Assembly: GCF_020510705.1 (NCBI RefSeq)
Contig: NZ_CP075184.1
Span: forward strand, 2,418,001 to 2,482,000
DNA: 64,000 nt
DNA from: Acidovorax radicis
GTDB lineage: Bacteria > Pseudomonadota > Gammaproteobacteria > Burkholderiales > Burkholderiaceae_C
Direction of reading: 5' to 3'
In this document: positions 42,929 through 52,453 of the stretch, in pieces
Layout: each line of letters begins with the position of its first letter
Position numbering within the stretch: the stretch's first letter is position 1
The notes under the pieces: model-generated
Database searches by the model: none
Seen by the model: only the letters and a program-made list of their open reading frames with translations
Told to the model about the DNA's origin: nothing
Translations under genes and position numbers: made by a program

Positions 42929-43957
42929 ATGATGCCCGCTCCCTTACATACAGGCAGCAGGGTTGTGCGACGTTTACTGGCTTTGATCGTGGTGGTTTTG
43001 ATGGCACTGGGCGGCGCGGCTTACTGGTGGCTGCACCAGCCAATGCCCATGGCGGGCGCAGGCACGCAGGCGCTTGAACTCGCCATCGAGCCCGGCACGA
43101 CGCCCCGCGGCGTGGCCCGGGACGTGGTCGCGGCTGGAGTGCAGACCGATGCGCGGCTTCTCTACGCGTGGTTTCGGGTGTCGGGGCAAGACCGGGACAT
43201 CAAGGCAGGTAACTATGAAATCCCGCCGGGCACCACACCTCTTGGTTTGTTGCGCAAGCTGGTGCGGGGCGAAGAGGCCTTGCGTGCCTTGACCCTCGTC
43301 GAGGGCTGGAACTGGCGCCAGGTGCGCCGTGCGCTGGCCAAAGAGGAGCAACTCAAACCCGACTCCGCCCCACTCACCGATGAAGCCCTGATGGCACTGC
43401 TGGGTCGCCCCGGCGTGGCACCCGAGGGCCGGTTTTTCCCCGACACCTACACCTTTGCCAAGGGCTCCAGCGACGTGGCCCTGCTGCGCCGGGCCCTGCA
43501 TGCCATGGACCGCCGACTGGAGGCCGCCTGGGCACAGCGGGCGGCGGATACCCCTCTCAAATCTGCGGATGAGGCGCTGACCCTGGCGAGCATCGTCGAA
43601 AAAGAAACGGGCCGCGCCAGCGACCGCGGCCAGATTGCAGGCGTGTTTGCCAATCGCCTGCGTTCTGGCATGTTGCTGCAAACAGATCCCACCGTGATCT
43701 ACGGGCTGGGCGAAAAATTCGACGGCAATTTGCGCCGGCGCGACCTGCAAACCGATACGCCCTGGAACACCTACACGCGCGCCGGCCTGCCGCCCACGCC
43801 GATAGCCATGCCCGGCAAGGCCTCTCTACTGGCGGCCGTTCGGCCCGAGCCCACGCGTGCGCTGTACTTCGTGGCCAAGGGCGATGGGACCAGCCATTTC
43901 AGCCCGTCGCTGGAGGAGCACAACCGTGCCGTCAACCGCTATCAGCGGGGGCAATAG
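42929..43957 (+). CDS. mltG: Endolytic murein transglycosylase MltG
   Basis: Inner-membrane lytic transglycosylase that cuts nascent glycan strands and is thought to set their length. The 342-residue protein has one N-terminal membrane helix ([20 protein letters not shown]), a LysM-like region, and the YceG catalytic domain with [15 protein letters not shown], the catalytic Glu in [16 protein letters not shown] near residue 220, and [12 protein letters not shown]. Candidate starts are the double ATG at 42929 or a GTG at 42965; neither has a strong ribosome-binding site. It opens the mltG-tmk-holB-pilZ-tatD cluster. Confidence 0.93.
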   Translation: MMPAPLHTGSRVVRRLLALIVVVLMALGGAAYWWLHQPMPMAGAGTQALELAIEPGTTPRGVARDVVAAGVQTDARLLYAWFRVSGQDRDIKAGNYEIPPGTTPLGLLRKLVRGEEALRALTLVEGWNWRQVRRALAKEEQLKPDSAPLTDEALMALLGRPGVAPEGRFFPDTYTFAKGSSDVALLRRALHAMDRRLEAAWAQRAADTPLKSADEALTLASIVEKETGRASDRGQIAGVFANRLRSGMLLQTDPTVIYGLGEKFDGNLRRRDLQTDTPWNTYTRAGLPPTPIAMPGKASLLAAVRPEPTRALYFVAKGDGTSHFSPSLEEHNRAVNRYQRGQ

Positions 43958-43973
43958 GCGGCCGCACCTACAC

Positions 43974-43995
43974 GCCTGCTTGCCTGCAAGCAGGC
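43974..43995 (+). promoter_or_regulatory. Perfect hairpin between mltG and tmk
   Basis: GCCTGCTTG and CAAGCAGGC form a 9-bp stem around loop CCTG, without a T-tract. It lies 17 bp after the mltG stop and 21 bp before tmk, so it may attenuate or process the transcript. Confidence 0.5.
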
Positions 43996-44016
43996 ACGGA
44001 TTCAACCAAGGTTCCC

Positions 44017-44694
44017 ATGTCACATCCCGGTCTTTTCATCACGTTTGAAGGTATTGATGGCGCGGGCAAGTCCTCGCACATTGAAGGCCTTGCTGCCGCC
44101 TTTCGCACCCAGGGCCGCGCCGTGACCGTGAGCCGTGAGCCGGGCGGTACACCGCTGGCTGAGAAGCTGCGCGACATGGTGCTGAGTGACCCCATGGATG
44201 CTCTCACCGAGGCGCTCCTGATCTTTGCCGCGCGCCGCGATCATTTGTGCAATGTCATCGAGCCCGCTCTGGCGCGCGGGGAGGTGGTGCTGTGCGATCG
44301 ATTCACCGACGCAACGTTTGCGTACCAGGGTGCCGGGCGGGGGTTTGACCTGGGCGTGCTATCAACATTGGAGCGCATGGTGCAGACAGGCACTGCGCCA
44401 AAGGCCGATTTGATGCGAGAGCCTGACCTGACGGTCTGGTTTGACGTGGCGCCTGAAGTGGCTGCGGCGCGGTTGGCCGGGGCGCGCATCCCGGATCGTT
44501 TCGAGGCCCAGCCCATCGAATTTTTCCGCCGGGTTGCGCAAGGTTATGCCGACCGGGCGGCAGCGGCCCCGCAGCGGTTTGCGCGGCTGGATGCCGCACA
44601 GGATCGCCACCGGGTGTGGCAGCAGCTCACCAGCGTGTTTGTGCGCAAGGGCTGGCTGGCCATCATGGTGGCTGCTCAGAAGGGGCCGCAATGA
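44017..44694 (+). CDS. tmk: Thymidylate kinase
   Basis: Phosphorylates dTMP to dTDP for DNA synthesis. The 225-residue protein has the P-loop [12 protein letters not shown] near residue 10, the DRx motif [14 protein letters not shown], the dTMP-site segment [20 protein letters not shown], and a lid-like region ([11 protein letters not shown]). Its stop overlaps the holB start as ATGA, so translation is coupled. Confidence 0.97.
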   Translation: MSHPGLFITFEGIDGAGKSSHIEGLAAAFRTQGRAVTVSREPGGTPLAEKLRDMVLSDPMDALTEALLIFAARRDHLCNVIEPALARGEVVLCDRFTDATFAYQGAGRGFDLGVLSTLERMVQTGTAPKADLMREPDLTVWFDVAPEVAAARLAGARIPDRFEAQPIEFFRRVAQGYADRAAAAPQRFARLDAAQDRHRVWQQLTSVFVRKGWLAIMVAAQKGPQ

Positions 44695-45713
44695 GTGGGG
44701 TCTCCGCCGCAGAGCCAGCGATGGCCCTTGCCCCCTGGATTGCTACCCAGCGCACCCGTTTGCTGGCGCAGCGCGGCCATGCCTGGCTGTTGCAGGGGCC
44801 TTCGGGGCTGGGGCAATATGCCTTGGGCATGGAGCTGGTGCGCGCCTGGCTGTGCGATGCCCCCACGGCCCAGGGTGCTTGTGGCCAGTGCGGCAGCTGT
44901 CACGCCATCGACGTGCGCACCCATGCCGACCTGTGCGTGCTGATGCCCGAGGTGCAGATGATGGCGCTGGGCTGGCCGTTGTCCGAAAAAGCCCAGGCCG
45001 ATATCGACGACAAAAAGCGCAAGCCCAGCCGCGAGATCCGCGTGGAGGCCATGCGCGATGCGGTCGAGTTTGCCCAGCGCACCTCGGCCCGTGGGCGCGG
45101 CAAGGCGGTGCTGCTGTACCCGGCCGAGCAGATGAACCACGTCACGGCCAATGCGCTTCTCAAGACACTGGAAGAGCCGCCGGGGGATGTGCGCTTCGTG
45201 CTGGCCAGCGAGGCGGCGCACCAGCTGCTGCCTACCATCCGCAGCCGCTGTTTGGGCCACACGATGGTATGGCCCGCGGATGTGGATATGCAGGCGTGGT
45301 TGCAGGCCCAAGGCATTGCACCCGATGCCGCGGCCTCTTTTTTACGTGCCTCTGGCGGTCGGCCAGAAGACGCACTGGCGCTGGCTCAATCGGGCCGCAG
45401 CCCTCAATCCTGGTCGGCCCTGCCACAGGCCGTGGCTCGCGGCGACGTGAGCGCATTGGGTGACTGGGCGCCCGCCCAGGTGATCGATGCCTTGCAAAAG
45501 CTCTGCCATGACCTTCTGGCCGTAAGCGTGGGCGCGGCACCCCGTTATTTTGCGCTGGCCGATTTACCCAAGGCCCCCCCGCTGGGGGCCTTGACCCGTT
45601 GGTCCAAAGCCTTGTCCAAGGCCGCTCGCACGGCAGACCATCCCTTCAACGGCGGCCTCATGCTGGAGGCGCTTGTCGCCCAGGCGAGAAACACCCTACA
45701 CTTCAAGCACTAA
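44691..45713 (+). CDS. holB: DNA polymerase III delta' subunit
   Basis: Clamp-loader subunit of the replicative polymerase, 340 residues. The P-loop is degenerate (QGPSGLGQ, with Gln for the usual Lys), as expected for delta', which does not hydrolyse ATP. A four-Cys zinc module is present ([19 protein letters not shown]). Further AAA+ landmarks are [20 protein letters not shown] and LLPTIRSRC (sensor 1). The ATG at 44691 overlaps the tmk stop. Confidence 0.95.
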   Translation: MSGVSAAEPAMALAPWIATQRTRLLAQRGHAWLLQGPSGLGQYALGMELVRAWLCDAPTAQGACGQCGSCHAIDVRTHADLCVLMPEVQMMALGWPLSEKAQADIDDKKRKPSREIRVEAMRDAVEFAQRTSARGRGKAVLLYPAEQMNHVTANALLKTLEEPPGDVRFVLASEAAHQLLPTIRSRCLGHTMVWPADVDMQAWLQAQGIAPDAAASFLRASGGRPEDALALAQSGRSPQSWSALPQAVARGDVSALGDWAPAQVIDALQKLCHDLLAVSVGAAPRYFALADLPKAPPLGALTRWSKALSKAARTADHPFNGGLMLEALVAQARNTLHFKH

Positions 45714-45729
45714 GACGCAAACACCTTTC

Positions 45730-46089
45730 ATGAGCAGTCCATCCACAGCGCCCCGTCCCAGTGTCATGCAGCTGGCCATCAAGGAGAAAGGCGCCCTTTA
45801 CGCCGCCTACATTCCCTTTTTTGCCGAAGGGGGCATTTTTGTGCCCACCCAGCGTGACTACAAGCTGGGCGATGATGTCTATGTGTTGCTTACGCTGCCC
45901 GATGACACGCAGCGTTATCCCGTGGCGGGTCGCGTGGCATGGGTGACCCCGGCACGTGCCGCAGGCAACCGCACGCAAGGGGTTGGTATCCAGTTCCCCA
46001 AGGACGAGAAGTCGCGCCAGCTCAAGGCCAAAATTGAGGAGCTGCTGGGCACCGCGCTGGGCTCGGATCGCCCGACGCAGACCATTTGA
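45730..46089 (+). CDS. pilZ: PilZ-domain protein of the tmk-holB cluster
   Basis: A 119-residue protein made of one PilZ domain, similar to the PilZ protein usually found between holB and tatD in beta- and gammaproteobacteria. Motifs are YIPFFAEGGIFVPTQRDYKL and GRVAWVTPARAAGNRTQGVG. The RxxxR c-di-GMP-binding motif expected upstream is not evident, as in type IV pilus PilZ proteins, which act in pilus assembly without binding c-di-GMP. It starts 16 bp after holB and is followed by a terminator. Confidence 0.9.
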   Translation: MSSPSTAPRPSVMQLAIKEKGALYAAYIPFFAEGGIFVPTQRDYKLGDDVYVLLTLPDDTQRYPVAGRVAWVTPARAAGNRTQGVGIQFPKDEKSRQLKAKIEELLGTALGSDRPTQTI

Positions 46090-46112
46090 GTACACGCCCA
46101 CCTCCTGTCTGT

Positions 46113-46147
46113 GCCGACCTGCGCTCGCTGGTCGGCTTTTTTATTTT
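46113..46147 (+). terminator. Rho-independent terminator after pilZ
   Basis: Seven-bp stem GCCGACC / GGTCGGC with a 10-nt loop, followed directly by TTTTTTATTTT. It splits tatD from the upstream genes, at least partly. Confidence 0.85.
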
Positions 46148-46155
46148 GAAACCGC

Positions 46156-46965
46156 ATGTTCACTGATTCGCACTGCCATCTCAACTTTCCAGAATTGCTC
46201 AACCAGTTGCCAGCGATCCGTCAGGCGATGGCCGACGCACAGGTCACGCGGGCGTTGTGTATCTGTACCACCCTCGAAGAGTTCGACGGTGTTCACGCGC
46301 TGGCAACCACATACGACAACTTCTGGAGCACGGTCGGAGTGCATCCCGACAACGAAGGTGTGAGCGAGCCCTCGGTGCAGGATTTGCTCGATCGCGCCGC
46401 CTTGCCCCGTGTGGTGGCCATCGGCGAAACAGGCCTGGATTACTACGGCATGGAAGACCGCAAGGGTGGCCGCAGCATTGCCGACCTGGAGTGGCAACGT
46501 GACCGGTTTCGCCATCACATACGGGCGGCCCGCGCGTGTGGCAAACCCCTTGTCATTCATACCCGCAGTGCTTCGGACGACACTTTGGCCATCCTACGAG
46601 AGGAAGGGGAAGAGGGCCCCGGCAACCTGGCTGGGGGCGTGTTTCACTGCTTCACCGAGTCGATGCAGGTGGCGCGTGCGGCACTAGACCTGGGCTACTA
46701 CATTTCTTTCTCGGGCATCGTCACATTCAAAAGTGCGCAAGACTTGCGTGATGTGGTGGCTTTTGTTCCGCTGGATCGCATGCTGATCGAAACCGACAGC
46801 CCTTACCTTGCACCAGTGCCCTATCGGGGCAAAACGAACAACCCGTCCTACGTTCCTTTGGTGGCGCAACAAGTCGCACAAATCAAAGAGGTGGCGCTGC
46901 AAGCGGTGGCCGAAGCCACCAGCCACAATTTCGACACTTTGTTCAAAGGCGTGACGGCACCATGA
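46156..46965 (+). CDS. tatD: TatD-family metal-dependent hydrolase
   Basis: TIM-barrel metal-dependent deoxyribonuclease family protein of 269 residues. The metal site begins with [10 protein letters not shown]; other conserved segments are [45 protein letters not shown] and [20 protein letters not shown]. Its last bases overlap the start of the ankyrin protein as ATGA. Confidence 0.95.
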   Translation: MFTDSHCHLNFPELLNQLPAIRQAMADAQVTRALCICTTLEEFDGVHALATTYDNFWSTVGVHPDNEGVSEPSVQDLLDRAALPRVVAIGETGLDYYGMEDRKGGRSIADLEWQRDRFRHHIRAARACGKPLVIHTRSASDDTLAILREEGEEGPGNLAGGVFHCFTESMQVARAALDLGYYISFSGIVTFKSAQDLRDVVAFVPLDRMLIETDSPYLAPVPYRGKTNNPSYVPLVAQQVAQIKEVALQAVAEATSHNFDTLFKGVTAP

Positions 46966-47636
46966 ATTTGCAACGACGTTCTGCTTTGGCTGCGGTGATG
47001 TTGGGCTTGGCCGTGCCTTCTGCATGGGCCGGTGCTTACGACGATTTTTTCGTCGCTATCGTGCGAGACGATGGAGATGCCATCACGGCACTGCTTCGCC
47101 GGGGATTTGATCCCAACACGCGGGATGAAAAAAAGCAGGTGGGTCTTGTCCTTGCATTGCAAAACGAACGCTATAAGGCTTTCGCTGCTTTGCTCGCGTC
47201 GCGCAGAACGAATGTCAATGCGCGCAACGCACAGGATGAAAGTCCCCTCATGATGGCCGCGCTAAAGGGCCAGGTCGACGTTGTGAAGGCCTTGATGGCA
47301 CGCGACGCCGACGTCAACAAGACAGGGTGGACGCCTTTGCACTATGCGGCATCCGCGAGCTCGGCACAACACGTGGCCATAGCCCGCATGCTGCTGGAGA
47401 ACTACGCATACATCGACGCAGCCTCTCCGAATGGCACTACGCCTTTGATGATGGCAGCGCGCTATGGCTCTGAAGAGGCGGTTCAGCTTTTGTTGGACGA
47501 GGGGGCAGACCCCACGCTCAAGAACCAGCTGGGGCTTTCGGCATCAGATTTTGCGTCGCAGACGAACCGTGTAGGGGTTGTCGAAAAGATCGCTGCCGCC
47601 GTGCGAAAACGCCAGCCCAACCACGGCAAGTGGTAG
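46962..47636 (+). CDS. Exported ankyrin-repeat protein
   Basis: A 224-residue protein with a signal peptide ([20 protein letters not shown], cut after AWA) and about four ankyrin repeats: [60 protein letters not shown] and [20 protein letters not shown]. Ankyrin repeats bind proteins; a periplasmic partner is unknown. It is translationally coupled to tatD by an ATGA overlap, an arrangement I take as a common Burkholderiales pairing. Confidence 0.88.
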   Translation: MNLQRRSALAAVMLGLAVPSAWAGAYDDFFVAIVRDDGDAITALLRRGFDPNTRDEKKQVGLVLALQNERYKAFAALLASRRTNVNARNAQDESPLMMAALKGQVDVVKALMARDADVNKTGWTPLHYAASASSAQHVAIARMLLENYAYIDAASPNGTTPLMMAARYGSEEAVQLLLDEGADPTLKNQLGLSASDFASQTNRVGVVEKIAAAVRKRQPNHGKW

Positions 47637-47711
47637 CCATCGGGAGCGAAGCCAGCCGGACACGACTTTGAATGCCTGAGAGGCTGTCTAAAGTTTGGGC
47701 TGCGCTGGGGG

Positions 47712-47732
47712 CTAGGGACTAGGGACTAGGGA
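47712..47732. repeat. Three tandem 7-bp units CTAGGGA
   Basis: A short perfect tandem repeat in the 130-bp gap between the convergent ankyrin and msbA genes. A GAGGCTGTCTAAAG stretch just before it may be the end of a lost mobile element; nothing else supports that. Confidence 0.7.
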
Positions 47733-47769
47733 CTGTCGCACGCACAGAGGCGCATGCACCTCGTTCCCC

Positions 47770-49578
47770 TCAATGCTGTGCCATGGTATTGCCAGAAGCC
47801 GGCCGCGTTTGCAAACGCGCATACAGGCCGCCGTAGGCCATCAGTTCGCTGTGTGTGCCTTGCTCGGCAATGCGCCCGCGTTCCATCACAACAACCCGAT
47901 CCGCGTGTTCGATGGTGGAAAGCCGGTGCGCTATGACCAGGGTCGTGCGCCCCTGCATGAGGCGCTGCAAGGCCTCTTGCACCAACCGTTCCGATTCTGT
48001 GTCGAGTGCTGAAGTAGCCTCGTCCAGAATCAAAATGGGTGCGTCTTTGTAGAGCGCGCGGGCAATGGCCAAACGCTGGCGTTGCCCGCCCGACAATTGC
48101 GTGGCGTTGTGTCCCACCACCGTGTGGATCCCGAGCGGGAGCGCTGCAACGTGCTCTGCGAGGTTGGCGGCGGCAAGGCAATCATGTACGCGTTTTTCGT
48201 CGATCACATGGCCCAGCGCCACATTGGTGGCAATGCTGTCGTTGAACATCACCACGTCCTGGCTCACCATGGCAAATTGTGAGCGCAGGGAGCCCAATTC
48301 CCATTCGGGCAAAGCGTGCCCATCGATCAGGATCGTCCCTGATTCAGGTATCACAAACCTTGGCAATAGATTGACCAGCGTGGTTTTGCCTGCGCCAGAA
48401 GGCCCCACCAACGCAACAATTTCGCCGGGTGCCACCTGCAGGCTCACTCGATCAAGTGCAGGCGCGTGGTCCGGGCCGAACGACACAATCACGTTGTCGA
48501 GGGAGAGAGATCCCCGCACGCGGTCGGTACGGTATTGCCCGCCAGATTCGGCCCCAGAGTCGCCCAGCAGCCCGAGTCCACGCTCCAGAGCCGCTACGCC
48601 CCGCGTCACCGGGCTGGCTACATCGGCCAGTCGCCGGATGGGCGCTATCAACATGAGCATGGCGGTGATGAACGAAACGAAACCCCCAACGGTGACGTCC
48701 TTGGCCGTGACTGCACCCCGGCTTTGCCACAGGGCAATGCAGATCACCACCGAGAGCGCTGCTGCGGCAAGCAACTGGGTCAGTGGCGTCATGGCTGCCG
48801 AGGCTATGGTGGATTTAATGGCCAACCCCCGCAGTCTGGTGCTCAGTGCTGCAAACCGGCGCGCCTGACCCGCTTGTGCGCCATGCAGGCGCACCATGCG
48901 GTGCGCGAGCACGTTTTCTTCCACGACATAGGCCAGTTCATCGGTGGCCTGCTGGCTGCGTTTGGTGAGTTGGTATAGGCGGCGTGACAGTGTCTTCATG
49001 ATCCATGCTACCCCCGGCACCACCACTGCCACGATCAAGGTGAGTTGCCAGTTCAGGTACAGGAGATACACGAGCAGCGCGACCAACGTGAACCCATCGC
49101 GCGAAAGCCCCAGCAGCGCCTGGACCAGCAGCGTGGCGCCTGTTTGCACCTCATACACCACGGTGTTGGAAAGTGCGCTGGCCGACTGGCGCGAAAAAAG
49201 TCCCATCTCTGCCGCCAGCACGCGATCAAACAGGGCCTGACGCAGCACCAACATACCCTCGTTGGCGATCCGTGCAAGCGCGTATTGGCCGATAAATTGC
49301 GACACACCCCGTACAAAAAAGACGCCCAGAATGGCCAGCGGAACCATCCATAGCTGCAAGGTGCCTTGGGTAAAACCTTTATCCAAAAGGGGTTGCAACA
49401 AGGCGGGAATCAGCGGCTCCGTCACTGCACCTACCAGGGTCGCTGCAATGGCAACACCCCACGCCAAACCCTGGTTGCCAAAATAAACAGAGAGCCGCCT
49501 GAGGCGCGCAATCAAGCCGGGGGGGGTGACGGGAGGAGGGGCGGTTTTGGGCGAGGCGTCTATGTCTTTGGCTTGCAT
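47770..49578 (-). CDS. msbA: Lipid A/phospholipid ABC exporter MsbA
   Basis: Homodimeric inner-membrane flippase of lipid A-core, 602 residues. The N-terminal six-helix ABC domain (LALVGAVTEPLIPALLQPLL-like first helix) is followed by the ATPase with Walker A GPSGAGKTTLVNLL, Q-loop, signature LSGGQRQRLAIARALYKDAP, Walker B LILDEATSALD and H-loop VIAHRLSTI. It stands alone, divergent from tolB. Other lipid exporters of the same class cannot be excluded, but length and motifs match MsbA. Confidence 0.9.
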   Translation of the reverse strand: MQAKDIDASPKTAPPPVTPPGLIARLRRLSVYFGNQGLAWGVAIAATLVGAVTEPLIPALLQPLLDKGFTQGTLQLWMVPLAILGVFFVRGVSQFIGQYALARIANEGMLVLRQALFDRVLAAEMGLFSRQSASALSNTVVYEVQTGATLLVQALLGLSRDGFTLVALLVYLLYLNWQLTLIVAVVVPGVAWIMKTLSRRLYQLTKRSQQATDELAYVVEENVLAHRMVRLHGAQAGQARRFAALSTRLRGLAIKSTIASAAMTPLTQLLAAAALSVVICIALWQSRGAVTAKDVTVGGFVSFITAMLMLIAPIRRLADVASPVTRGVAALERGLGLLGDSGAESGGQYRTDRVRGSLSLDNVIVSFGPDHAPALDRVSLQVAPGEIVALVGPSGAGKTTLVNLLPRFVIPESGTILIDGHALPEWELGSLRSQFAMVSQDVVMFNDSIATNVALGHVIDEKRVHDCLAAANLAEHVAALPLGIHTVVGHNATQLSGGQRQRLAIARALYKDAPILILDEATSALDTESERLVQEALQRLMQGRTTLVIAHRLSTIEHADRVVVMERGRIAEQGTHSELMAYGGLYARLQTRPASGNTMAQH

Positions 49579-49756
49579 GTGGCCCGGATTCTACGGTTGC
49601 AGGGGCATGCGGTTGTCGGCAGTCGGGGGAGTGTGATCGCCGAAGGCAAACGCGTCAGCAGAACTTCGTGGCTCACAGTTTGTCACAGGGGTGTCCCGGT
49701 GGTGTGTAACATCCGGGTTTGCCTTTCGGTATTTTTTCGGCCACTGCTGGATGTCA

Positions 49757-51076
49757 ATGACCACAGATCGAATCTCCAAATTCCCCTCTCCTGCGGCATC
49801 GCCGCTTCCCGTGCGCCGCCAGTTGCTGGCCGCGCTGATTGCCACTCCCTCGTTACCCGTCCTTGCGCAGTTCCGCATCGAGGTGAAGGGCGTGGGGCTT
49901 ACGCAGTTGCCCATCGCCATTGCCCCATTCAGGGGGGATGCCCAAGCCCCCCAGAAGATCGCGGCGATTGTTCAGGCGGATCTGGAGCGCAGCGGCCAGT
50001 TTCGGGCCGTGGACACTGGGGGCGCAGTGCTCGATGAGACCGCGCGACCCGACGTGGCGTTGTGGCGGCAGAAAAGCGCGGACTCTTTGGCCACCGGCAG
50101 TGTTACCCGCTTGGCCGATGGCCGCTACGACGTGCGCTTTCGCCTGTGGGATGTCGTGAAGGGGCAAGACCTAGGGGGGCAGAGTTTTGTTGTCACGCAG
50201 GGCGATTTGCGTTTGGTGGCCCATCGCATCGCCGATTTCATCTACGAAAAGCTAACGGGCGAGCGTGGCGTTTTTTCGACGCGTATTGCTTACGTGACCA
50301 AAACTGGAGGGCGATATAGCCTTTGGGTAGCTGATGCGGATGGAGAGAATTCGCAATCTGCGCTGTCGAGCCCTGAGCCCATTATTTCGCCAGCATGGTC
50401 GCCCAGTGGTGGGCAGCTGGCGTACGTATCATTTGAATCCCGCAAACCGGTTGTGTATGTTCATGACGTGGCATCGGGGCGTCGCCGCCTGATCGCCAAT
50501 TTCCGAGGGTCCAACAGCGCACCAGCTTGGGCTCCCGACGGGAAATCGCTAGCGGTCACCCTGAGCCGGGATGGTGGTTCGCAGCTTTACACCATTGACG
50601 CCAATGGCGGCGAGCCTCGTCGGCTCATGCAGAGCCCGGGCATTGACACCGAACCCGCGTTTTCAGGCGACGGTCGCAGCATCTATTTTGTAAGCGATCG
50701 GGGGGGGGCGCCTCAGATTTATAAAGTCAGCGCGTCAGGGGGCAATGCCGAGCGTGTGACCTTCACCGGCTCTTACAACATCTCTCCGAGCGTGAGCCCT
50801 GACGGCCGCTGGCTCGCGTATATCTCTCGCGTGGGAGGCGCTTTCAAGCTCTACGTGATGAATCTTTCATCTGGCACGGCCAATGCCATCACCGACACCA
50901 GCGCCGACGAAAACCCGAGTTTTGCACCCAATAGCAAACTCATCGTGTACGCAACGCAGCAGCAAGGGCGAGAAGCACTGATGACGTCAACGCTGGACGG
51001 CAAGATCAAGGCCCGCCTAGCGGGGCAGGCGGGCGATATTCGCGAACCCGATTGGGGTCCATTTCAAAAGCAATGA
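49757..51076 (+). CDS. tolB: Tol-Pal system periplasmic protein TolB
   Basis: Periplasmic beta-propeller that links Pal to the TolA/Q/R motor for outer-membrane invagination at division. About 439 residues: a signal with twin Arg (VRRQLLAALIATPSLPVLAQ), an N-terminal alpha/beta domain (TQLPIAIAPFRGDAQAPQKI) and WD-like propeller blades with SPAWSPSGGQLAYVSFE, APAWAPDGKSLAVTLSRDGG and SPSVSPDGRWLAYIS. The start could also be 49751 (Met-Ser-Met). No tolQRA genes are nearby in the window. Confidence 0.95.
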   Translation: MTTDRISKFPSPAASPLPVRRQLLAALIATPSLPVLAQFRIEVKGVGLTQLPIAIAPFRGDAQAPQKIAAIVQADLERSGQFRAVDTGGAVLDETARPDVALWRQKSADSLATGSVTRLADGRYDVRFRLWDVVKGQDLGGQSFVVTQGDLRLVAHRIADFIYEKLTGERGVFSTRIAYVTKTGGRYSLWVADADGENSQSALSSPEPIISPAWSPSGGQLAYVSFESRKPVVYVHDVASGRRRLIANFRGSNSAPAWAPDGKSLAVTLSRDGGSQLYTIDANGGEPRRLMQSPGIDTEPAFSGDGRSIYFVSDRGGAPQIYKVSASGGNAERVTFTGSYNISPSVSPDGRWLAYISRVGGAFKLYVMNLSSGTANAITDTSADENPSFAPNSKLIVYATQQQGREALMTSTLDGKIKARLAGQAGDIREPDWGPFQKQ

Positions 51077-51122
51077 ACTTTCACACACTTTTAGTTACCA
51101 AACCGTCTCAGGAGAAATTTGA

Positions 51123-51662
51123 ATGATCAAACGCATTACCCTTGCCTTTACCGTTGCAGCATTGATGGCCGGTTGTAGTTCCGGCGTGAAGCTGGATGAC
51201 GTACCCGTCGAAGACAAAAACGCGACTTCCACCATGGGAGCCAACGGCGGCGCAAACGCTGGCAACACCGGCCAAAGCGGCGTTGCCGGCGTGGATCTCG
51301 GTCAGTCTGCACGTGACGCGGCCGGCCCTGTGGGCGTGGCACGCATCGTTTATTTTGATTACGACAGCTACGTCATCAAGCCCGAATTTCAGTCGCTCAT
51401 CGAAGCCCATTCCCGCTTCGTCAAAGCGGGTGCAAACCGCAAGGTCATGATCGAGGGCCACACCGACGATCGTGGTGGTCGTGAGTACAACCTGGCACTG
51501 GGTCAAAAGCGCGCTGAAGCAGTGCGCCGTTCGCTGGGACTGCTGGGCGTGCCTGAAAACCAGATGGAAGCAGTCAGCTTTGGCAAGGAAAAGCCGGCCG
51601 TGCAGGGAAGTTCTGACGATGCACGTGCGCAAAACCGCCGTGCCGAACTGTCTTACCGTTGA
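51123..51662 (+). CDS. pal: Peptidoglycan-associated lipoprotein Pal
   Basis: Outer-membrane lipoprotein that binds peptidoglycan. The lipobox LMAGC gives Cys18, a Gly/Ala/Asn-rich linker follows, and the OmpA-like domain shows VYFDYDSYVIKPEFQ, IEGHTDDRGGREYNLALGQK and AQNRRAELSYR. A ribosome-binding site (CAGGAG) precedes the ATG. It lies 46 bp after tolB; its stop overlaps the cpoB start. Confidence 0.97.
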   Translation: MIKRITLAFTVAALMAGCSSGVKLDDVPVEDKNATSTMGANGGANAGNTGQSGVAGVDLGQSARDAAGPVGVARIVYFDYDSYVIKPEFQSLIEAHSRFVKAGANRKVMIEGHTDDRGGREYNLALGQKRAEAVRRSLGLLGVPENQMEAVSFGKEKPAVQGSSDDARAQNRRAELSYR

Positions 51663-52453
51663 TGAGAGCCATCGCTTTGAATTTTTCTCTCAAGGCGTTG
51701 TCGGCAGCCGTGCTTTCGGTGGGGCTGCTGGCATCTGCAAACGCTGCCCTGTTTGAAGACGACGAGGCGCGCCGCGCCATTCTGGAAATGCGGCTACGCG
51801 TTGATGGGTTTCAACAATCCAATCAGCGCTCTGTCGATGAGCTGCGCAAACTGGGTGAAGAAAATGCGCAGTTGCGCCGCAGCTTGTTGGAACTGCAAAC
51901 GCAAATTGACACGCTGAAAAACGATCAGGCGAAACTGAACGGTCAGAATGAGCAGCTATTGCGCAGTGTGGGTGAGCTGCAAAGTCGCCAGAAAGACATT
52001 GCGCAGGGTGTGGATGAGCGTTTGCGTCAGTTTGAGCCCATCAAGGTCACCGTGGACGGTCGTGAGTTTCAGGCGGACCCTGCTGAAAAGCGTGACTTCG
52101 AAGCCGCGATGGCTGTGTTCCGATCCGGGAAATTCGCGGACGCAGGCGTTGCCTTTGCTGGATTTGTGAAGCAATATCCTCGCAGCGGTTACGTGCCATC
52201 TGCGCGGTTTTGGTTGGGAAACGCGCAATACGCAACCCGCGAGTACAAAGACGCCATTGGTAATTTCAAGCAGATGCTTGCAGACGCTCCAGGCCATGCC
52301 CGGGCTCCCGAGGCTGCTTTGTCAATCGCCAATTGCCAGATCGAACTCAAGGATACGCGCACAGCCCGCAAAACGCTCGAAGATCTCATTCGTGCCTATC
52401 CGCAATCCGAGGCCGCATTGGCTGCCAAGGAACGCCTGTCTCGTTTGAAATAA
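51662..52453 (+). CDS. cpoB: Cell division coordinator CpoB (YbgF)
   Basis: Periplasmic protein of 263 residues that couples Tol-Pal function to peptidoglycan synthesis in E. coli. Signal peptide (LKALSAAVLSVGLLASANAA), an N-terminal trimerising coiled coil (DELRKLGEENAQLRRSLLEL), and C-terminal TPR repeats (FEAAMAVFRSGKFADAGVAF; SARFWLGNAQYATREYKDAI). The ATG at 51662 overlaps the pal TGA by one base. Confidence 0.93.
   Translation: MRAIALNFSLKALSAAVLSVGLLASANAALFEDDEARRAILEMRLRVDGFQQSNQRSVDELRKLGEENAQLRRSLLELQTQIDTLKNDQAKLNGQNEQLLRSVGELQSRQKDIAQGVDERLRQFEPIKVTVDGREFQADPAEKRDFEAAMAVFRSGKFADAGVAFAGFVKQYPRSGYVPSARFWLGNAQYATREYKDAIGNFKQMLADAPGHARAPEAALSIANCQIELKDTRTARKTLEDLIRAYPQSEAALAAKERLSRLK

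Noticed and set aside
47683..47732. GAGGCTGTCTAAAG plus tandem CTAGGGA as an insertion-sequence remnant
   Set aside because: No matching opposite end, no transposase fragment and no target duplication were found.
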